Shown: positions 16,542 to 25,589, numbered from the stretch's first letter. The stretch is DNA of 40,192 bases from an uncultured Lachnospiraceae bacterium (GCA_947643615.1 CANRWO010000029.1:1-40192); one strand, 5' to 3'. Notes: generated by a model not told the origin, from the letters alone. Translations and numbers: made by a program.

Positions 16542-17839
16542 ATGTACGGTTATATAATGCCCGGATACTTACAATGGAAAAAAACAGGCCTGTGTTCCGG
16601 GGGGAGATTTGGGTCAAGAATGAGAAAATCGCGTATATCGCGCCCCAGGAGGAGCTGGAGGGAGAGTGGGCAAAGGATCTGCCAAGGATTGCCTGGGACA
16701 TAGAGATCGATTGCAGGGACAATCTGCTGATGCCGGGTTTCAAGAATGCCCATACCCATTCCGCCATGACGTTCCTGCGTTCTTATGCGGATGATGTGCC
16801 TTTGGACAAATGGCTGAATGAAAAGGTATTTCCTCTGGAGGCAAAGCTTTCCGGGGAGGATATTTACCATCTGACACGGCTTGCTATCCTGGAATACCTG
16901 ACATCGGGGATCACATCCATATTTGAGATGTACCTCACTCCCGACACCATAGCGGAGGCCTGCCTGGATATGGGAATGAGGTGTGTGCTGACCAGCGGCC
17001 TGAATAATTTCAGCTCCTCTATAGAGCAGCTGGAGGATGAATACTTAAAATGGAATAAGAAAAATTCACTGATCAGTTATCAGCTGGGGTTCCATGCGGA
17101 ATACACATGCTCCAAGGAGCTGATCTATAACATATCCCAACTGGCACATGAATACCGGGCCCCCGTCTATACACATATTTCCGAGACCGCCAAGGAGGTG
17201 GAGGAGTGTAAGGCCAGATATGGAATGACTCCGGTGATGTTCCTGGATACCATGGGAGTATTTGAGTTTGGCGGCGGCGGATACCACTGTGTTCATGTCA
17301 CTGGCAGCGATATGGAGGTGCTGCGCAGACGCAGGATGTGTGTGGTCACCAACCCTGCGTCAAACCTGAAGCTTGCCAGCGGCATCGCACCCATCGCGGA
17401 GTTTGAGCGCAGGAAGATTCCTGTGGCCATCGGTACCGACGGCCCTGCAAGCAATAACTGCCTGGATATGTTCCGGGAAATGTTTCTGGTGGCCGGGCTG
17501 AGCAGGGTAAGGGAAGGGGATGCCTCCAGTCCCGACGCCATGAAGGTACTCCGCATGGCAACCGTCCAGGGGGCAAGGGCAATGCGCCTTTCCAAGGCGG
17601 ACGTGCTGGCAAAGGGCAAGTATGCGGACATCATAATGATAGACCTGCATCAGCCTAACATGCAGCCAATCCATAATATTCCCAAGAACCTGGTGTACAG
17701 CGGCAGTAAGTCTAATGTATGCATGACGATGATAAACGGCAGGATACTGTACCGCAACGGAGAGTTTAATATAGGCGACAGCGTGGAGAATATTTATACC
17801 AAATGTGATAAGATTGTAAGGCGCCTGACCGACGTCTGA
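16538..17839 (+). CDS. Amidohydrolase, MTA/SAH deaminase-like
   Basis: Metal-dependent deaminase of the amidohydrolase superfamily, closest by eye to 5'-methylthioadenosine/S-adenosylhomocysteine deaminases. The 433-residue product shows the HxH metal motif in NAHTHSAMTFLRSYADD (H72, H74), HAEYTCS near 186, HISETAKEVEE near 212, HCVHV near 249 and the catalytic aspartate in GTDGPASNN (D301). GGAGGAG lies ahead of the ATG, which overlaps the cdd stop by 4 bases. Between PNP and a purine permease it could act on adenosine-type nucleosides or on guanine; only the superfamily assignment is firm. Confidence 0.85.
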   Translation: MNVRLYNARILTMEKNRPVFRGEIWVKNEKIAYIAPQEELEGEWAKDLPRIAWDIEIDCRDNLLMPGFKNAHTHSAMTFLRSYADDVPLDKWLNEKVFPLEAKLSGEDIYHLTRLAILEYLTSGITSIFEMYLTPDTIAEACLDMGMRCVLTSGLNNFSSSIEQLEDEYLKWNKKNSLISYQLGFHAEYTCSKELIYNISQLAHEYRAPVYTHISETAKEVEECKARYGMTPVMFLDTMGVFEFGGGGYHCVHVTGSDMEVLRRRRMCVVTNPASNLKLASGIAPIAEFERRKIPVAIGTDGPASNNCLDMFREMFLVAGLSRVREGDASSPDAMKVLRMATVQGARAMRLSKADVLAKGKYADIIMIDLHQPNMQPIHNIPKNLVYSGSKSNVCMTMINGRILYRNGEFNIGDSVENIYTKCDKIVRRLTDV

Positions 17840-17873
17840 ACAATAAAAACCATTACTTCAATAGGAGGGAAAA

Positions 17874-19298
17874 ATGTTAGAAAAAGTGTTTAAACTGAAA
17901 GAAAACAACACCAGTGTGAGAACAGAGATCATTGCCGGACTTACCACCTTTATGACAATGGCTTACATTATCGCACTGAACCCCAACCTGCTGACTAATT
18001 TTGACAGTGGGTCACCCCTGTGGAACGGCGTGTTCCTGGCTACATGTATCGCTTCCGCAATTGGTATGTTTGTCATGGCCTTCGGGGCGAACAAGCCTTT
18101 TGCCATGGCTCCCGGCATGGGGTTGAACAGTTTTTTTGCCGTGGTGGTTGCTAATATCGCAGGCATTACGAGTATGTCTTATCTGGCATCCTTTCAGGCT
18201 GCGCTGTGCATCATCCTGATCGAAGGCCTGGTGTTCGTAGTTCTTTCCGTGCTGAATGTGCGGGAAAAGATTGTGGATGCGATCCCCCTGGGCGTCCGTC
18301 TGGGCATTGCCCCCGCCATTGGCCTGATGCTGATGAACATCGGCCTGGGTTCCAATGCGGGTGTTTACTCCGAGGCAGGCGGGCCTTTTTATGTGATGCG
18401 TGATTTCTTCGGCGCACTGACCCCCAGCGTTGCACAGACGAATATGGGTTCCGGGTATGGCGCCATGGTGCTCACCGTAGTGACCATGTTTGTAGGGCTC
18501 TTTGTGATTATCGTGCTGGCGCAGAAGGGTGTGAAAGGAGCGGTTATCCTGGGTATGCTTGCTGCCAGTGTGATCTATTGGGCAGGAGAAGCCATCTTCC
18601 TCGGGATAAATCCTTTTGCGAGCCTCTCCACCGCCTCCTTCCTTCCTCCTTTTAAAGATATGGCGGAAAATACGCTTTTTAAATTGAATTTCAGCGGACT
18701 TATGGAGATCGGATGGTTTACCGTGATCACATTGGTGGTTACTTTCTGCATCATCGACATGTTTGACACCATTGGAACTTTAGTGGGCACTGCCAGCCGG
18801 GCAGGCATGCTGGACAAGAACGGCAAAATGCCCCAGATGAAGGAAGCGCTGTTGGCGGATGCGGTAGGCACGGTTGCCGGTTCCCTGACAGGTACTTCCA
18901 CCGTGACAACTTTCGTGGAATCCGCTTCCGGTGTGGAGGCAGGCGGGCGTACCGGCCTTACCGCATTGACCACAGGGATTTTATTCCTTGTCTGCATCTT
19001 CCTGGCGCCCATTGCGGCAATCATCCCTGCGGCAGCCACTTCATCCGCGTTGATCTATGTGGGTGTCCTTATGGTGACAGGCTTGAAGAACGTGAATTTC
19101 AACGATCTCAGCCAGACCGCCCCTGTGGCTCTGATGCTGATCGCAATGCCTGTTTCCGGCTCCATAGGACATGGTATCGGCATCGGCCTTATTGTATACA
19201 CCGTGATCAAATTGTTTACCGGAAAGGCTAAAGAAGTTTCTGTACTGACTTATGTGCTGTCAGCAATTTTCCTGATCAAGTTCTTCCTGGCCGCATAG
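17874..19298 (+). CDS. Purine base permease, AzgA-like (NCS2 family)
   Basis: A 474-residue transporter with about 13 hydrophobic segments. TEIIAGLTTFMTMAYIIALN near the N-terminus, the APGMGLNSFFA segment and the later VDMFDTIGTLVG-like stretch (IDMFDTIGTLVGTASRAG) are hallmarks of the AzgA branch that imports hypoxanthine, guanine or adenine with protons. AGGAGG is positioned well before the ATG. It follows the amidohydrolase by 34 bases, so it completes the salvage operon: import, phosphorolysis and deamination. No purine riboswitch is visible ahead of it or ahead of the operon. Confidence 0.9.
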   Translation: MLEKVFKLKENNTSVRTEIIAGLTTFMTMAYIIALNPNLLTNFDSGSPLWNGVFLATCIASAIGMFVMAFGANKPFAMAPGMGLNSFFAVVVANIAGITSMSYLASFQAALCIILIEGLVFVVLSVLNVREKIVDAIPLGVRLGIAPAIGLMLMNIGLGSNAGVYSEAGGPFYVMRDFFGALTPSVAQTNMGSGYGAMVLTVVTMFVGLFVIIVLAQKGVKGAVILGMLAASVIYWAGEAIFLGINPFASLSTASFLPPFKDMAENTLFKLNFSGLMEIGWFTVITLVVTFCIIDMFDTIGTLVGTASRAGMLDKNGKMPQMKEALLADAVGTVAGSLTGTSTVTTFVESASGVEAGGRTGLTALTTGILFLVCIFLAPIAAIIPAAATSSALIYVGVLMVTGLKNVNFNDLSQTAPVALMLIAMPVSGSIGHGIGIGLIVYTVIKLFTGKAKEVSVLTYVLSAIFLIKFFLAA

Positions 19299-19309
19299 TA
19301 TTTTTACCC

Positions 19310-19337
19310 GAAGGACGCCTGTAACAGGGCGTTCTTC
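19310..19337 (+). terminator. Possible terminator of the salvage operon
   Basis: GAAGGACGCC at 19310-19319 pairs with GGCGTTCTTC at 19328-19337 (one G-T pair) around an 8-base loop. The following sequence, CTGATTATC, is only weakly T-rich, so efficiency is doubtful. Confidence 0.4.
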
Positions 19338-19404
19338 CTGATTATCAAAACACGCCCCGGCACCCTGTCAGGGATTGGCACGCCGGAATAGGAGGCAAAA
19401 GTTT

Positions 19405-21087
19405 ATGGGAAGTGCAGCGCTCTTGGGTTTGTCGATAGCGGTTTTCGTGCTGGTGCTTTTTCTGTTGGATACGTACCGCGTGAAACAGGCAGAGAAAAAG
19501 TTCATGAAATCTCTTTACGAAGATTGCAGCAGGCTTTCACAGAAGGAGTATGCGCCGGAGCGCTTCGCCAGGATCGGGAGCTATTTCCTGAGGCATCCCT
19601 CCCCGGCCCAGCTGGATGACATCACCTGGAATGACCTGGGGATGGATGAGCTGTTTAAGCGTATGAATTTTACCTTGTCCGCTTCTGGGGAGGAGTATTT
19701 GTATTATACTCTCAGGACCTTGAAACAGGAGGAAAAGGAGCTGCTCCACCTGGAAGATGTGGTGAAGTTTTTTTGTGAGAATCCCGAACAGCGGGTGAAA
19801 GTGCAGCTTCAATTGAAAAAGCTGGGATACACGGGGAAATTCTCCCTGTACGATTATCTGGATAACCTGGATTATCTGGGAGAACGGTCCAACCGGAAAA
19901 GCTTGGTCCAGGATCTGCTTTTCCTGCCTCTTCTGGCGCTGTTGTGGGTTAATTTCTCCATGGGGATCCTTGGGCTTGTGATGCTCATGGTTTATAACAT
20001 TACTACCTATTTCAAGGAAAAAAATGAGATTGACCCATACATTACCAGCTTCGCATACATTATGCGCCTTTTGGATGCCTGTGGCCAGCTGGAGAAGGCC
20101 AGGGTACCTGTCTGTGAGAAAGAGTGGGAACAGCTATGCCTGCACAAAAAGGCAATGCAGGCCATGCGGAGGAATTCTTTCTGGGTCATGGATCCGGCAA
20201 GAGGCCAGGCAGGGGGGAATATATTGGAAACCATTTTGGATTATGTCAGGATGGTGTTCCATGTGGACCTGCTGAAGTTTAACAGCATGCTGAAGCATTT
20301 GCGGAACCATATAGAGGATGTGGATGCCCTGATCGGCATCATCGGATTCTTGGAAACCGCTATTGCCATAGGGGTTTTCCGCAGCTCCATGGAGGAGGGA
20401 TATTGTCTGCCGTCATTCGGGGGCCGAAACGGGTTTTGCATGGAAGGTGGGTATCATCCGTTGCTTTCCCGGCCTGTAAAGAACAGTATCAATGGGGAGA
20501 GGGGCGTGCTGCTGACCGGCTCCAACGCTTCCGGAAAATCCACCTTTTTAAAGACTGTGGCGATCAATGCCGTATTTGCCCAGACCATCCACACCTGTGC
20601 GGCGGACAGCTTCCACAGTGCCTTTTTTCAGGTCTATTCTTCCATGGCGTTGCGGGACGACCTGGAATCGGGGGAGAGCTATTATATCGTGGAGATCAAA
20701 GCATTGAAGCGGATCCTTGACGCGGCGAAGGGCGGAGGCAGGATTCTCTGTTTTGTGGACGAGGTGCTGCGGGGAACCAATACCGTGGAGCGGATCGCCG
20801 CATCTACACAGATATTAAAAAGCCTGCGGGGGACCCAGATCCTGTGTTTTGCGGCCACCCATGATATTGAGCTGACCCGGCTCCTGGAAGGAGAGTATGA
20901 CAATTACCATTTTTCGGAGGAAGTACGGGACGGGGACGTCATGTTTGACTATAAGCTGCAGCCAGGGAGGGCCACCACCAGGAATGCCATCCGGCTGTTG
21001 GAATTGATGGGGTATGATAAGGATATTATTGAAAAGGCCCATTGGCAGGCGGAAACCTTTATGGAAACCGGCGACTGGGTAATGTAA
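19405..21087 (+). CDS. Membrane-anchored MutS-like ATPase
   Basis: A 560-residue protein carrying only the C-terminal ATPase part of the MutS family. A hydrophobic helix (about residues 4-21) and a second hydrophobic block (about 172-205) suggest membrane attachment. The ATPase region has Walker A TGSNASGKSTF (about 370-380), Walker B ILCFVDEVLRGTNT (about 446) and the AATHDIELT switch. There is no mismatch-recognition or connector domain, so a role in classical mismatch repair is unlikely. The start is the ATG at 19405, 9 bases after AGGAGG (19390-19395); the TTG at 19375 lies ahead of this site. The function of this MutS-domain-V subgroup is unknown. Confidence 0.8.
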   Translation: MGSAALLGLSIAVFVLVLFLLDTYRVKQAEKKFMKSLYEDCSRLSQKEYAPERFARIGSYFLRHPSPAQLDDITWNDLGMDELFKRMNFTLSASGEEYLYYTLRTLKQEEKELLHLEDVVKFFCENPEQRVKVQLQLKKLGYTGKFSLYDYLDNLDYLGERSNRKSLVQDLLFLPLLALLWVNFSMGILGLVMLMVYNITTYFKEKNEIDPYITSFAYIMRLLDACGQLEKARVPVCEKEWEQLCLHKKAMQAMRRNSFWVMDPARGQAGGNILETILDYVRMVFHVDLLKFNSMLKHLRNHIEDVDALIGIIGFLETAIAIGVFRSSMEEGYCLPSFGGRNGFCMEGGYHPLLSRPVKNSINGERGVLLTGSNASGKSTFLKTVAINAVFAQTIHTCAADSFHSAFFQVYSSMALRDDLESGESYYIVEIKALKRILDAAKGGGRILCFVDEVLRGTNTVERIAASTQILKSLRGTQILCFAATHDIELTRLLEGEYDNYHFSEEVRDGDVMFDYKLQPGRATTRNAIRLLELMGYDKDIIEKAHWQAETFMETGDWVM

Positions 21088-21133
21088 GGGAAAGATACGC
21101 GGCGGTTCCGCGCATGTCTGTCTTCAACATCTC

Positions 21134-21162
21134 TTGACGGGAAATGCCGGGATTGGTATACT
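21134..21162 (+). promoter_or_regulatory. Promoter of the small membrane protein and yjjG-like genes
   Basis: TTGACG at 21134-21139 and TATACT at 21157-21162 separated by 17 bases, about 65 bases before the small gene. Confidence 0.6.
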
Positions 21163-21228
21163 AAAAGAAGAATAAGAGCGCGACTCCCCAAAAGGGAAAT
21201 GGCGCATATTTAAGAGGAGATACAACGT

Positions 21229-21390
21229 ATGGTAAGCTTTGTGAATTCTTTTTTGATCTATGTGGTACTGCTTCTTGTGATCGGTGTGGCGGCTGCAGTG
21301 GCTGTTACGGTGGGGATCACCATGGCAAAGAAAAAGAGTGCCGGAAAGGCTTCCGGGACAAATGCCGCTGAAGGCACAGGTAAGGCCTGA
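21229..21390 (+). CDS. Small single-pass membrane protein, 53 residues
   Basis: The ATG at 21229 follows AGAGGAGA by about 8 bases, and the frame ends at TGA 21388-21390. The product has a polar start, one strongly hydrophobic helix (about residues 8-31, with LIYVVLLLVIGVAAAVAVTV), a basic KKK stop-transfer cluster at 34-36 and a short Gly/Ala/Lys-rich tail. The stop is 2 bases before the start of the HAD phosphatase gene, so the two are cotranscribed from the promoter at 21134. I do not recognise a family. Confidence 0.7.
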   Translation: MVSFVNSFLIYVVLLLVIGVAAAVAVTVGITMAKKKSAGKASGTNAAEGTGKA

Positions 21391-21392
21391 AA

Positions 21393-22085
21393 ATGCGCTG
21401 CGCTTATACTACTATTTTGTGGGATCTGGATGACACACTACTGGATTTTCCCTATTCCCAGAGATTTGCCCTGAAAAAGTGCTTTCAGTCAATCGGGATA
21501 GGGATAACGGAGGAGCATATCACTCGGTATTCCCAGATTAACAATGATTACTGGAAGCGTTTGGAGCTTGGGGAGGTTACCAAGAAGGAATTGCTGACCG
21601 GTCGCTTTACTATGCTTTTCAACGAGTATGGGATCCGGGGCGTTGACGTGGAAGCCTTCCGCAGAGAGTATGAGGAAGCGCTGGGCAGTGTGTTTCTGTT
21701 CAGGGATGACGGGTTGGCAGTGGTCAGGTCTTTGCAGGGAAGGCTCAGGCAGTATGTGATCACCAACGGCGTTTCTTCGGTGGCCCGCAATAAGCTGAAA
21801 ATATCGGGACTTATTGATGTCATGGATGGTTTTTTTATCTCCGAGGAGGTGGGGTGCCCGAAACCGGGGATGGAATTTTTCGAGCATTGCCTGGCGGAAA
21901 TCCCGGAGAAGGATAAATCCAGGATCCTGATTGTAGGGGATTCCCTCACCAGCGATATCAAGGGTGGCGTGCAGATGGGCATCCCTACCTGCTGGTATCG
22001 CCCGGAAGGCCAGACAAACGATACGCCGTGGAAGCCGGATCATGAGATCGATGATTTGCGCAGGCTGTGTGAGATAGTAGCGTAA
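21393..22085 (+). CDS. HAD hydrolase, YjjG-type pyrimidine 5'-nucleotidase
   Basis: A 230-residue haloacid dehalogenase-type phosphatase. Motif I is LWDLDDTLLDF, with the nucleophile and acid/base aspartates; motif II is the VITNG stretch, the motif III lysine lies in GCPKPGMEFFEHCL, and motif IV is VGDSLTSDIKGG. The cap segment containing INNDYWKRLELGEV resembles YjjG, which removes non-canonical pyrimidine nucleotides (house cleaning of dUMP/dTMP-type analogues). It fits the nucleotide theme of the region, with nrdDG and dut downstream. Ribosome-binding sequence is poor; coupling to the small gene 2 bases upstream probably helps translation. Confidence 0.82.
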   Translation: MRCAYTTILWDLDDTLLDFPYSQRFALKKCFQSIGIGITEEHITRYSQINNDYWKRLELGEVTKKELLTGRFTMLFNEYGIRGVDVEAFRREYEEALGSVFLFRDDGLAVVRSLQGRLRQYVITNGVSSVARNKLKISGLIDVMDGFFISEEVGCPKPGMEFFEHCLAEIPEKDKSRILIVGDSLTSDIKGGVQMGIPTCWYRPEGQTNDTPWKPDHEIDDLRRLCEIVA

Positions 22086-22109
22086 GGAACATTATGGGGA
22101 TTTTTGACT

Positions 22110-23129
22110 ATGGCGAAATCAGCAGGGCAAAAATTAAAACTTTTGTATATTGCAAAGCTTCTGTCGGAGAGTACGGATGAGAAGCATCCTGCCAGCACAG
22201 CTGATATTATTGCCTACCTGGATGCCAATGGGATCCATTCGGAGAGAAAGAGCATCTATGACGATATCGATAAGCTCTGCGAGTTCGGTTATGATATCAT
22301 ACAGGTGCACAGCAGGCTCGGCGGCGGCTACTACATGGCGGGCAGGGAATTTGAGTTGGCAGAGTTAAAGCTTCTGGTGGACGCGGTGCAGTCGTCCCGG
22401 TTTATCACCACCCGGAAATCCCGGAGCCTGATCAAGAAGCTGGAACGGATGGCGGGAAAATATGACGCCGGTAAGCTCCAGAGGCAGGTGTTTGTGGCCG
22501 GGCGGGTCAAGACGGAAAACGAGAGCATCTATTATAACGTGGACAGCATACATAGAGCCATCCAGGAAAATAAACAGATCAGGTTCCAATACCTGGACTG
22601 GAACCTGAGGAAACAGCTGGTTCCCAGGCTGAATGCCGAGCGAACGGTAAGTCCCTGGGCGCTGATATGGCGGGAAGAAAATTATTATCTGGCGGCTTAC
22701 GACAGCAGGGACGGTGTTATGAAGCACTTTCGTGTGGATAAGATGGGCAAGACCGCGGTGCTGGAGCAGAAGAGGGAAGGAATGGAACAGTTTGCCAGGG
22801 TGGACCCTGCTTCTTACACCAACCAGACCTTTGGCATGTACAGTGGGGATGAGGAGAGCGTGACGCTGCAGTTTCCCAACAGGCTGGTGGGCGTGGTGCT
22901 GGACCGGTTTGGGAAAGATGCCGATATCCGTCCCATGACAGACCGCATTTTCCGTGTCAGGGTAAGGGTGGCAGTCAGTGGCCAGTTTTTCGGCTGGCTG
23001 GCAGGTATCGGGCGGGAAGCGGTGGTGGTCAGCCCTGTTTCTGTCAGGGAGCAATACAGCCGCTGGCTGTCAGACATAGTAACTACAATGAAAATTACAG
23101 AGGGTTTGAACAATGGAAAAGGTATCTAA
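22110..23129 (+). CDS. WYL-domain transcriptional regulator
   Basis: A 339-residue DNA-binding regulator. The N-terminal winged helix-turn-helix (about 5-70) includes ADIIAYLDANGIHSERKSIY and DDIDKLCEFGYDI; the central WYL domain is recognisable from IRFQYLDWN and SPWALIWREENYYLAAYD, with HFRVDKM at its end. A C-terminal WCX-like segment with GWLAGIGREAVVVSPVSV follows. WYL domains sense nucleic-acid or nucleotide ligands in several characterised cases; the ligand here is unknown. The start ATG at 22110 has GGGG about 9 bases ahead. It is 24 bases after the HAD gene and directly precedes the nrd control region. Confidence 0.85.
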   Translation: MAKSAGQKLKLLYIAKLLSESTDEKHPASTADIIAYLDANGIHSERKSIYDDIDKLCEFGYDIIQVHSRLGGGYYMAGREFELAELKLLVDAVQSSRFITTRKSRSLIKKLERMAGKYDAGKLQRQVFVAGRVKTENESIYYNVDSIHRAIQENKQIRFQYLDWNLRKQLVPRLNAERTVSPWALIWREENYYLAAYDSRDGVMKHFRVDKMGKTAVLEQKREGMEQFARVDPASYTNQTFGMYSGDEESVTLQFPNRLVGVVLDRFGKDADIRPMTDRIFRVRVRVAVSGQFFGWLAGIGREAVVVSPVSVREQYSRWLSDIVTTMKITEGLNNGKGI

Positions 23130-23172
23130 AAATGAGATGCCTTTTTTGTTTATTTTTATTAAGGATACTGAA

Positions 23173-23201
23173 TTGACATTCAGGGTAAACTTTCTTATAC
23201 T
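23173..23201 (+). promoter_or_regulatory. nrdDG promoter P1
   Basis: Consensus TTGACA at 23173-23178 and TATACT at 23196-23201, spacer 17, about 195 bases ahead of nrdD. A second TATAAT at 23229-23234 lies between the two NrdR-box-like sequences but has a poor -35. Confidence 0.65.
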
Positions 23202-23211
23202 ATTGTTTACG

Positions 23212-23259
23212 GGCACAATATATAGGGGTATAATGTTGAGAGGGGCAAAATATTGTGGG
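23212..23259. promoter_or_regulatory. Tandem NrdR-box-like operators
   Basis: Two 16-base sequences, GGCACAATATATAGGG (23212-23227) and GGCAAAATATTGTGGG (23244-23259), start exactly 32 bases apart, three helical turns. The first matches the core CACWATATATWG that I recall for NrdR sites; the second is a weaker match. NrdR represses ribonucleotide reductase genes when dATP is high, and tandem sites with this phasing upstream of nrd genes are the rule. Confidence 0.65.
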
Positions 23260-23395
23260 AAAACAGGGAGTTTTTACCGGTTGCCCGTGTTTACAGAGAT
23301 GGTTTGGACCAAAGTGCGGAGGGTGTCGGCGCTGCTGCAGGCGGTATGCCGGCGTATGGAAACAGTGAGCTTATATGTGGAAGGGAATGGAACGG

Positions 23396-25585
23396 ATGAG
23401 CAGTAATTTCAATCAGGGAGTAACGGAGAATGTAGACTATGGCGAGAAATTTAAGCCTGAAAAAACAGTTTATGTGGTAAAGAAGGATGGGAGCAGGGAA
23501 GCCTTTAATGTCCAGAAGGTAATCAGCGCAGTAGGCAAAAGCGCTTACAGGGCGCTGACAAAGTTTACGGAGGAAGAGGAACGCCATATCTGCCAGTATG
23601 TTATTGACAAAGTAAACGAAATGGATGCGGACCATATCCCCATCCCTGTTATGCATAACATTGTGGAAAGTGCACTGGAGCAGGTCAAGCCTGTTGTGGC
23701 GAAAAGTTACCGAGACTACCGTAATTATAAGCAGGATTTTGTGCGTATGCTGGATGATGTCTATAAAAAGAGCCAGTCCATCATGTATATTGGGGATAAG
23801 GAGAATGCCAACACGGATTCCGCGCTGGTGGCCACCAAGAGAAGCCTGATTTTCAATCAGCTGAACAAGGCGCTCTACCAGAAATTCTTCCTGACTACGG
23901 AGGAGATCCAGGCGTGCCGTGACGGCTACATCTATGTCCATGATATGTCCGCCAGGCGGGATACCATGAACTGCTGTCTTTTTGATGTCCAGAATGTGTT
24001 AAGCGGCGGTTTTGAGATGGGGAATGTGTGGTATAATGAACCCAAGTCCCTGGATGTGGCGTTTGATGTGATCGGGGACATCGTGCTCAGCGCGGCAAGC
24101 CAGCAGTACGGCGGGTTTACCGTGCCCAGCGTGGATTTGATCCTGGAACCCTACGCGGAGAAGTCATACGCAAAATATGTAGAAAAATATAAGCGCCTGG
24201 GCATCGACAGCCAGCGGGCGGAACAGGAAGCTTACGAGGACGTAATAAGGGAGTATGAGCAGGGATTCCAGGGATGGGAATATAAATTTAACACGGTGGG
24301 CAGCAGCCGCGGGGATTACCCCTTTATCACCGTAACGGCCGGCACCGGAACGGGGAGGTTTGCAAAACTTGCCACCATTACCATGCTGAACGTGAGGAAA
24401 AGGGGGCAGGGTAAGGAAGGCTGCAAAAAGCCGGTTCTGTTCCCTAAGATCGTCTTTCTGTATGACGAGAACCTCCACGGGCCCGGGAAATCCCTGGAGG
24501 ACGTGTTTGAGGCAGGAGTGGAGTGTTCGGCGAAGACCATGTACCCCGATTGGCTGAGTCTTACGGGAAAAGGCTATGTGGCAAGTATGTACAAAAAATA
24601 CGGAAGGATCATTTCGCCCATGGGCTGCAGGGCTTTCCTTTCTCCCTGGTATGAGAAGGGGGGCATGCACCCTGCGGACGACCAGGACAAGCCGGTTTTT
24701 GTGGGGCGGTTCAACATCGGCGCAGTATCCCTTCATTTGCCCATGATCCTGGCAAAGGCGAGAAAGGAGAGCAGGGATTTCTACGAGGTACTGGATTATT
24801 ACCTGAACCTGATCCGCCAGCTCCATATCCGCACTTACGCGTACCTGGGGGAGATGAGGGCATCCACCAATCCCCTGGCATACTGTGAGGGAGGTTTCCT
24901 GGGCGGGAAGCTGGGTCTCCATGACAAGATCAAGCCGCTCTTAAAATCTGCTACCGCCAGCTTCGGCATCACTGCCTTGAATGAGCTCCAGGAACTTTAC
25001 AACGGGAAATCCCTGGTGGAGGACGGGGCATTTGCCCTGGAGGTAATGGAATATATCAATGCCAGGGTAAACGAGTTCAAGGAGGCGGACGGCAATCTGT
25101 ATGCTATTTATGGGACTCCTGCAGAGAACCTCTGCGGTGTGCAGGTAAAGCAGTTTAGGAATAAATACGGCATTGTGGAGGGAGTATCGGACAGGGAGTA
25201 TGTAAGCAACAGCTTCCACTGTCATGTGAGCGAAGATATTACCCCTATTGAGAAACAGGATAAGGAAGACCGTTTCTGGGATCTGTGCAACGGCGGCAAG
25301 ATCCAGTATGTGAAATACCCGATTGATTACAATATTGAGGCTGTAAAGACGCTGATCCACCGGGCCATGGATATGGGGTTTTACGAAGGGGTAAACCTTT
25401 CACTGGCCTATTGTGACGATTGTGGGCACCAGGAGCTTGAAATGGATGTGTGCCCCAAGTGCGGAAGCCGTAACCTGACCAAGATCGACCGTATGAACGG
25501 TTATCTGTCTTATTCCCGGGTGCACGGGGATACCAGGCTCAACGACGCTAAAATGGCGGAAATTGCGGAAAGGAAGTCAATGTGA
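23396..25585 (+). CDS. nrdD: Anaerobic ribonucleoside-triphosphate reductase
   Basis: Class III reductase that makes dNTPs from NTPs with an oxygen-sensitive glycyl radical. The 729-residue product starts with an ATP-cone regulatory domain (about 18-105, VKKDGSREAFNVQKVISAVG). The catalytic body includes NCCLFDVQNVLSGG and TASFGITALNELQ. The C-terminus has the zinc site CDDCGH...CPKCG (about 673-692) and the radical-site region RMNGYLSY near residue 702. The ATG at 23396 has an AGGGAATGG-type site upstream; an in-frame ATG at 23375 is weaker. The gene is immediately followed by its activase, nrdG. Confidence 0.96.
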   Translation: MSSNFNQGVTENVDYGEKFKPEKTVYVVKKDGSREAFNVQKVISAVGKSAYRALTKFTEEEERHICQYVIDKVNEMDADHIPIPVMHNIVESALEQVKPVVAKSYRDYRNYKQDFVRMLDDVYKKSQSIMYIGDKENANTDSALVATKRSLIFNQLNKALYQKFFLTTEEIQACRDGYIYVHDMSARRDTMNCCLFDVQNVLSGGFEMGNVWYNEPKSLDVAFDVIGDIVLSAASQQYGGFTVPSVDLILEPYAEKSYAKYVEKYKRLGIDSQRAEQEAYEDVIREYEQGFQGWEYKFNTVGSSRGDYPFITVTAGTGTGRFAKLATITMLNVRKRGQGKEGCKKPVLFPKIVFLYDENLHGPGKSLEDVFEAGVECSAKTMYPDWLSLTGKGYVASMYKKYGRIISPMGCRAFLSPWYEKGGMHPADDQDKPVFVGRFNIGAVSLHLPMILAKARKESRDFYEVLDYYLNLIRQLHIRTYAYLGEMRASTNPLAYCEGGFLGGKLGLHDKIKPLLKSATASFGITALNELQELYNGKSLVEDGAFALEVMEYINARVNEFKEADGNLYAIYGTPAENLCGVQVKQFRNKYGIVEGVSDREYVSNSFHCHVSEDITPIEKQDKEDRFWDLCNGGKIQYVKYPIDYNIEAVKTLIHRAMDMGFYEGVNLSLAYCDDCGHQELEMDVCPKCGSRNLTKIDRMNGYLSYSRVHGDTRLNDAKMAEIAERKSM

Positions 25586-25589
25586 CGGA

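Noticed and set aside
17840..17873. Purine riboswitch before the permease
   Set aside because: The 34-base gap is too short, and the region before punA consists of the mobile elements.
23113..23406. 97-codon open frame between the WYL gene and nrdD
   Set aside because: It overlaps the end of the WYL gene, the nrd promoter and both NrdR-like boxes and runs into nrdD.
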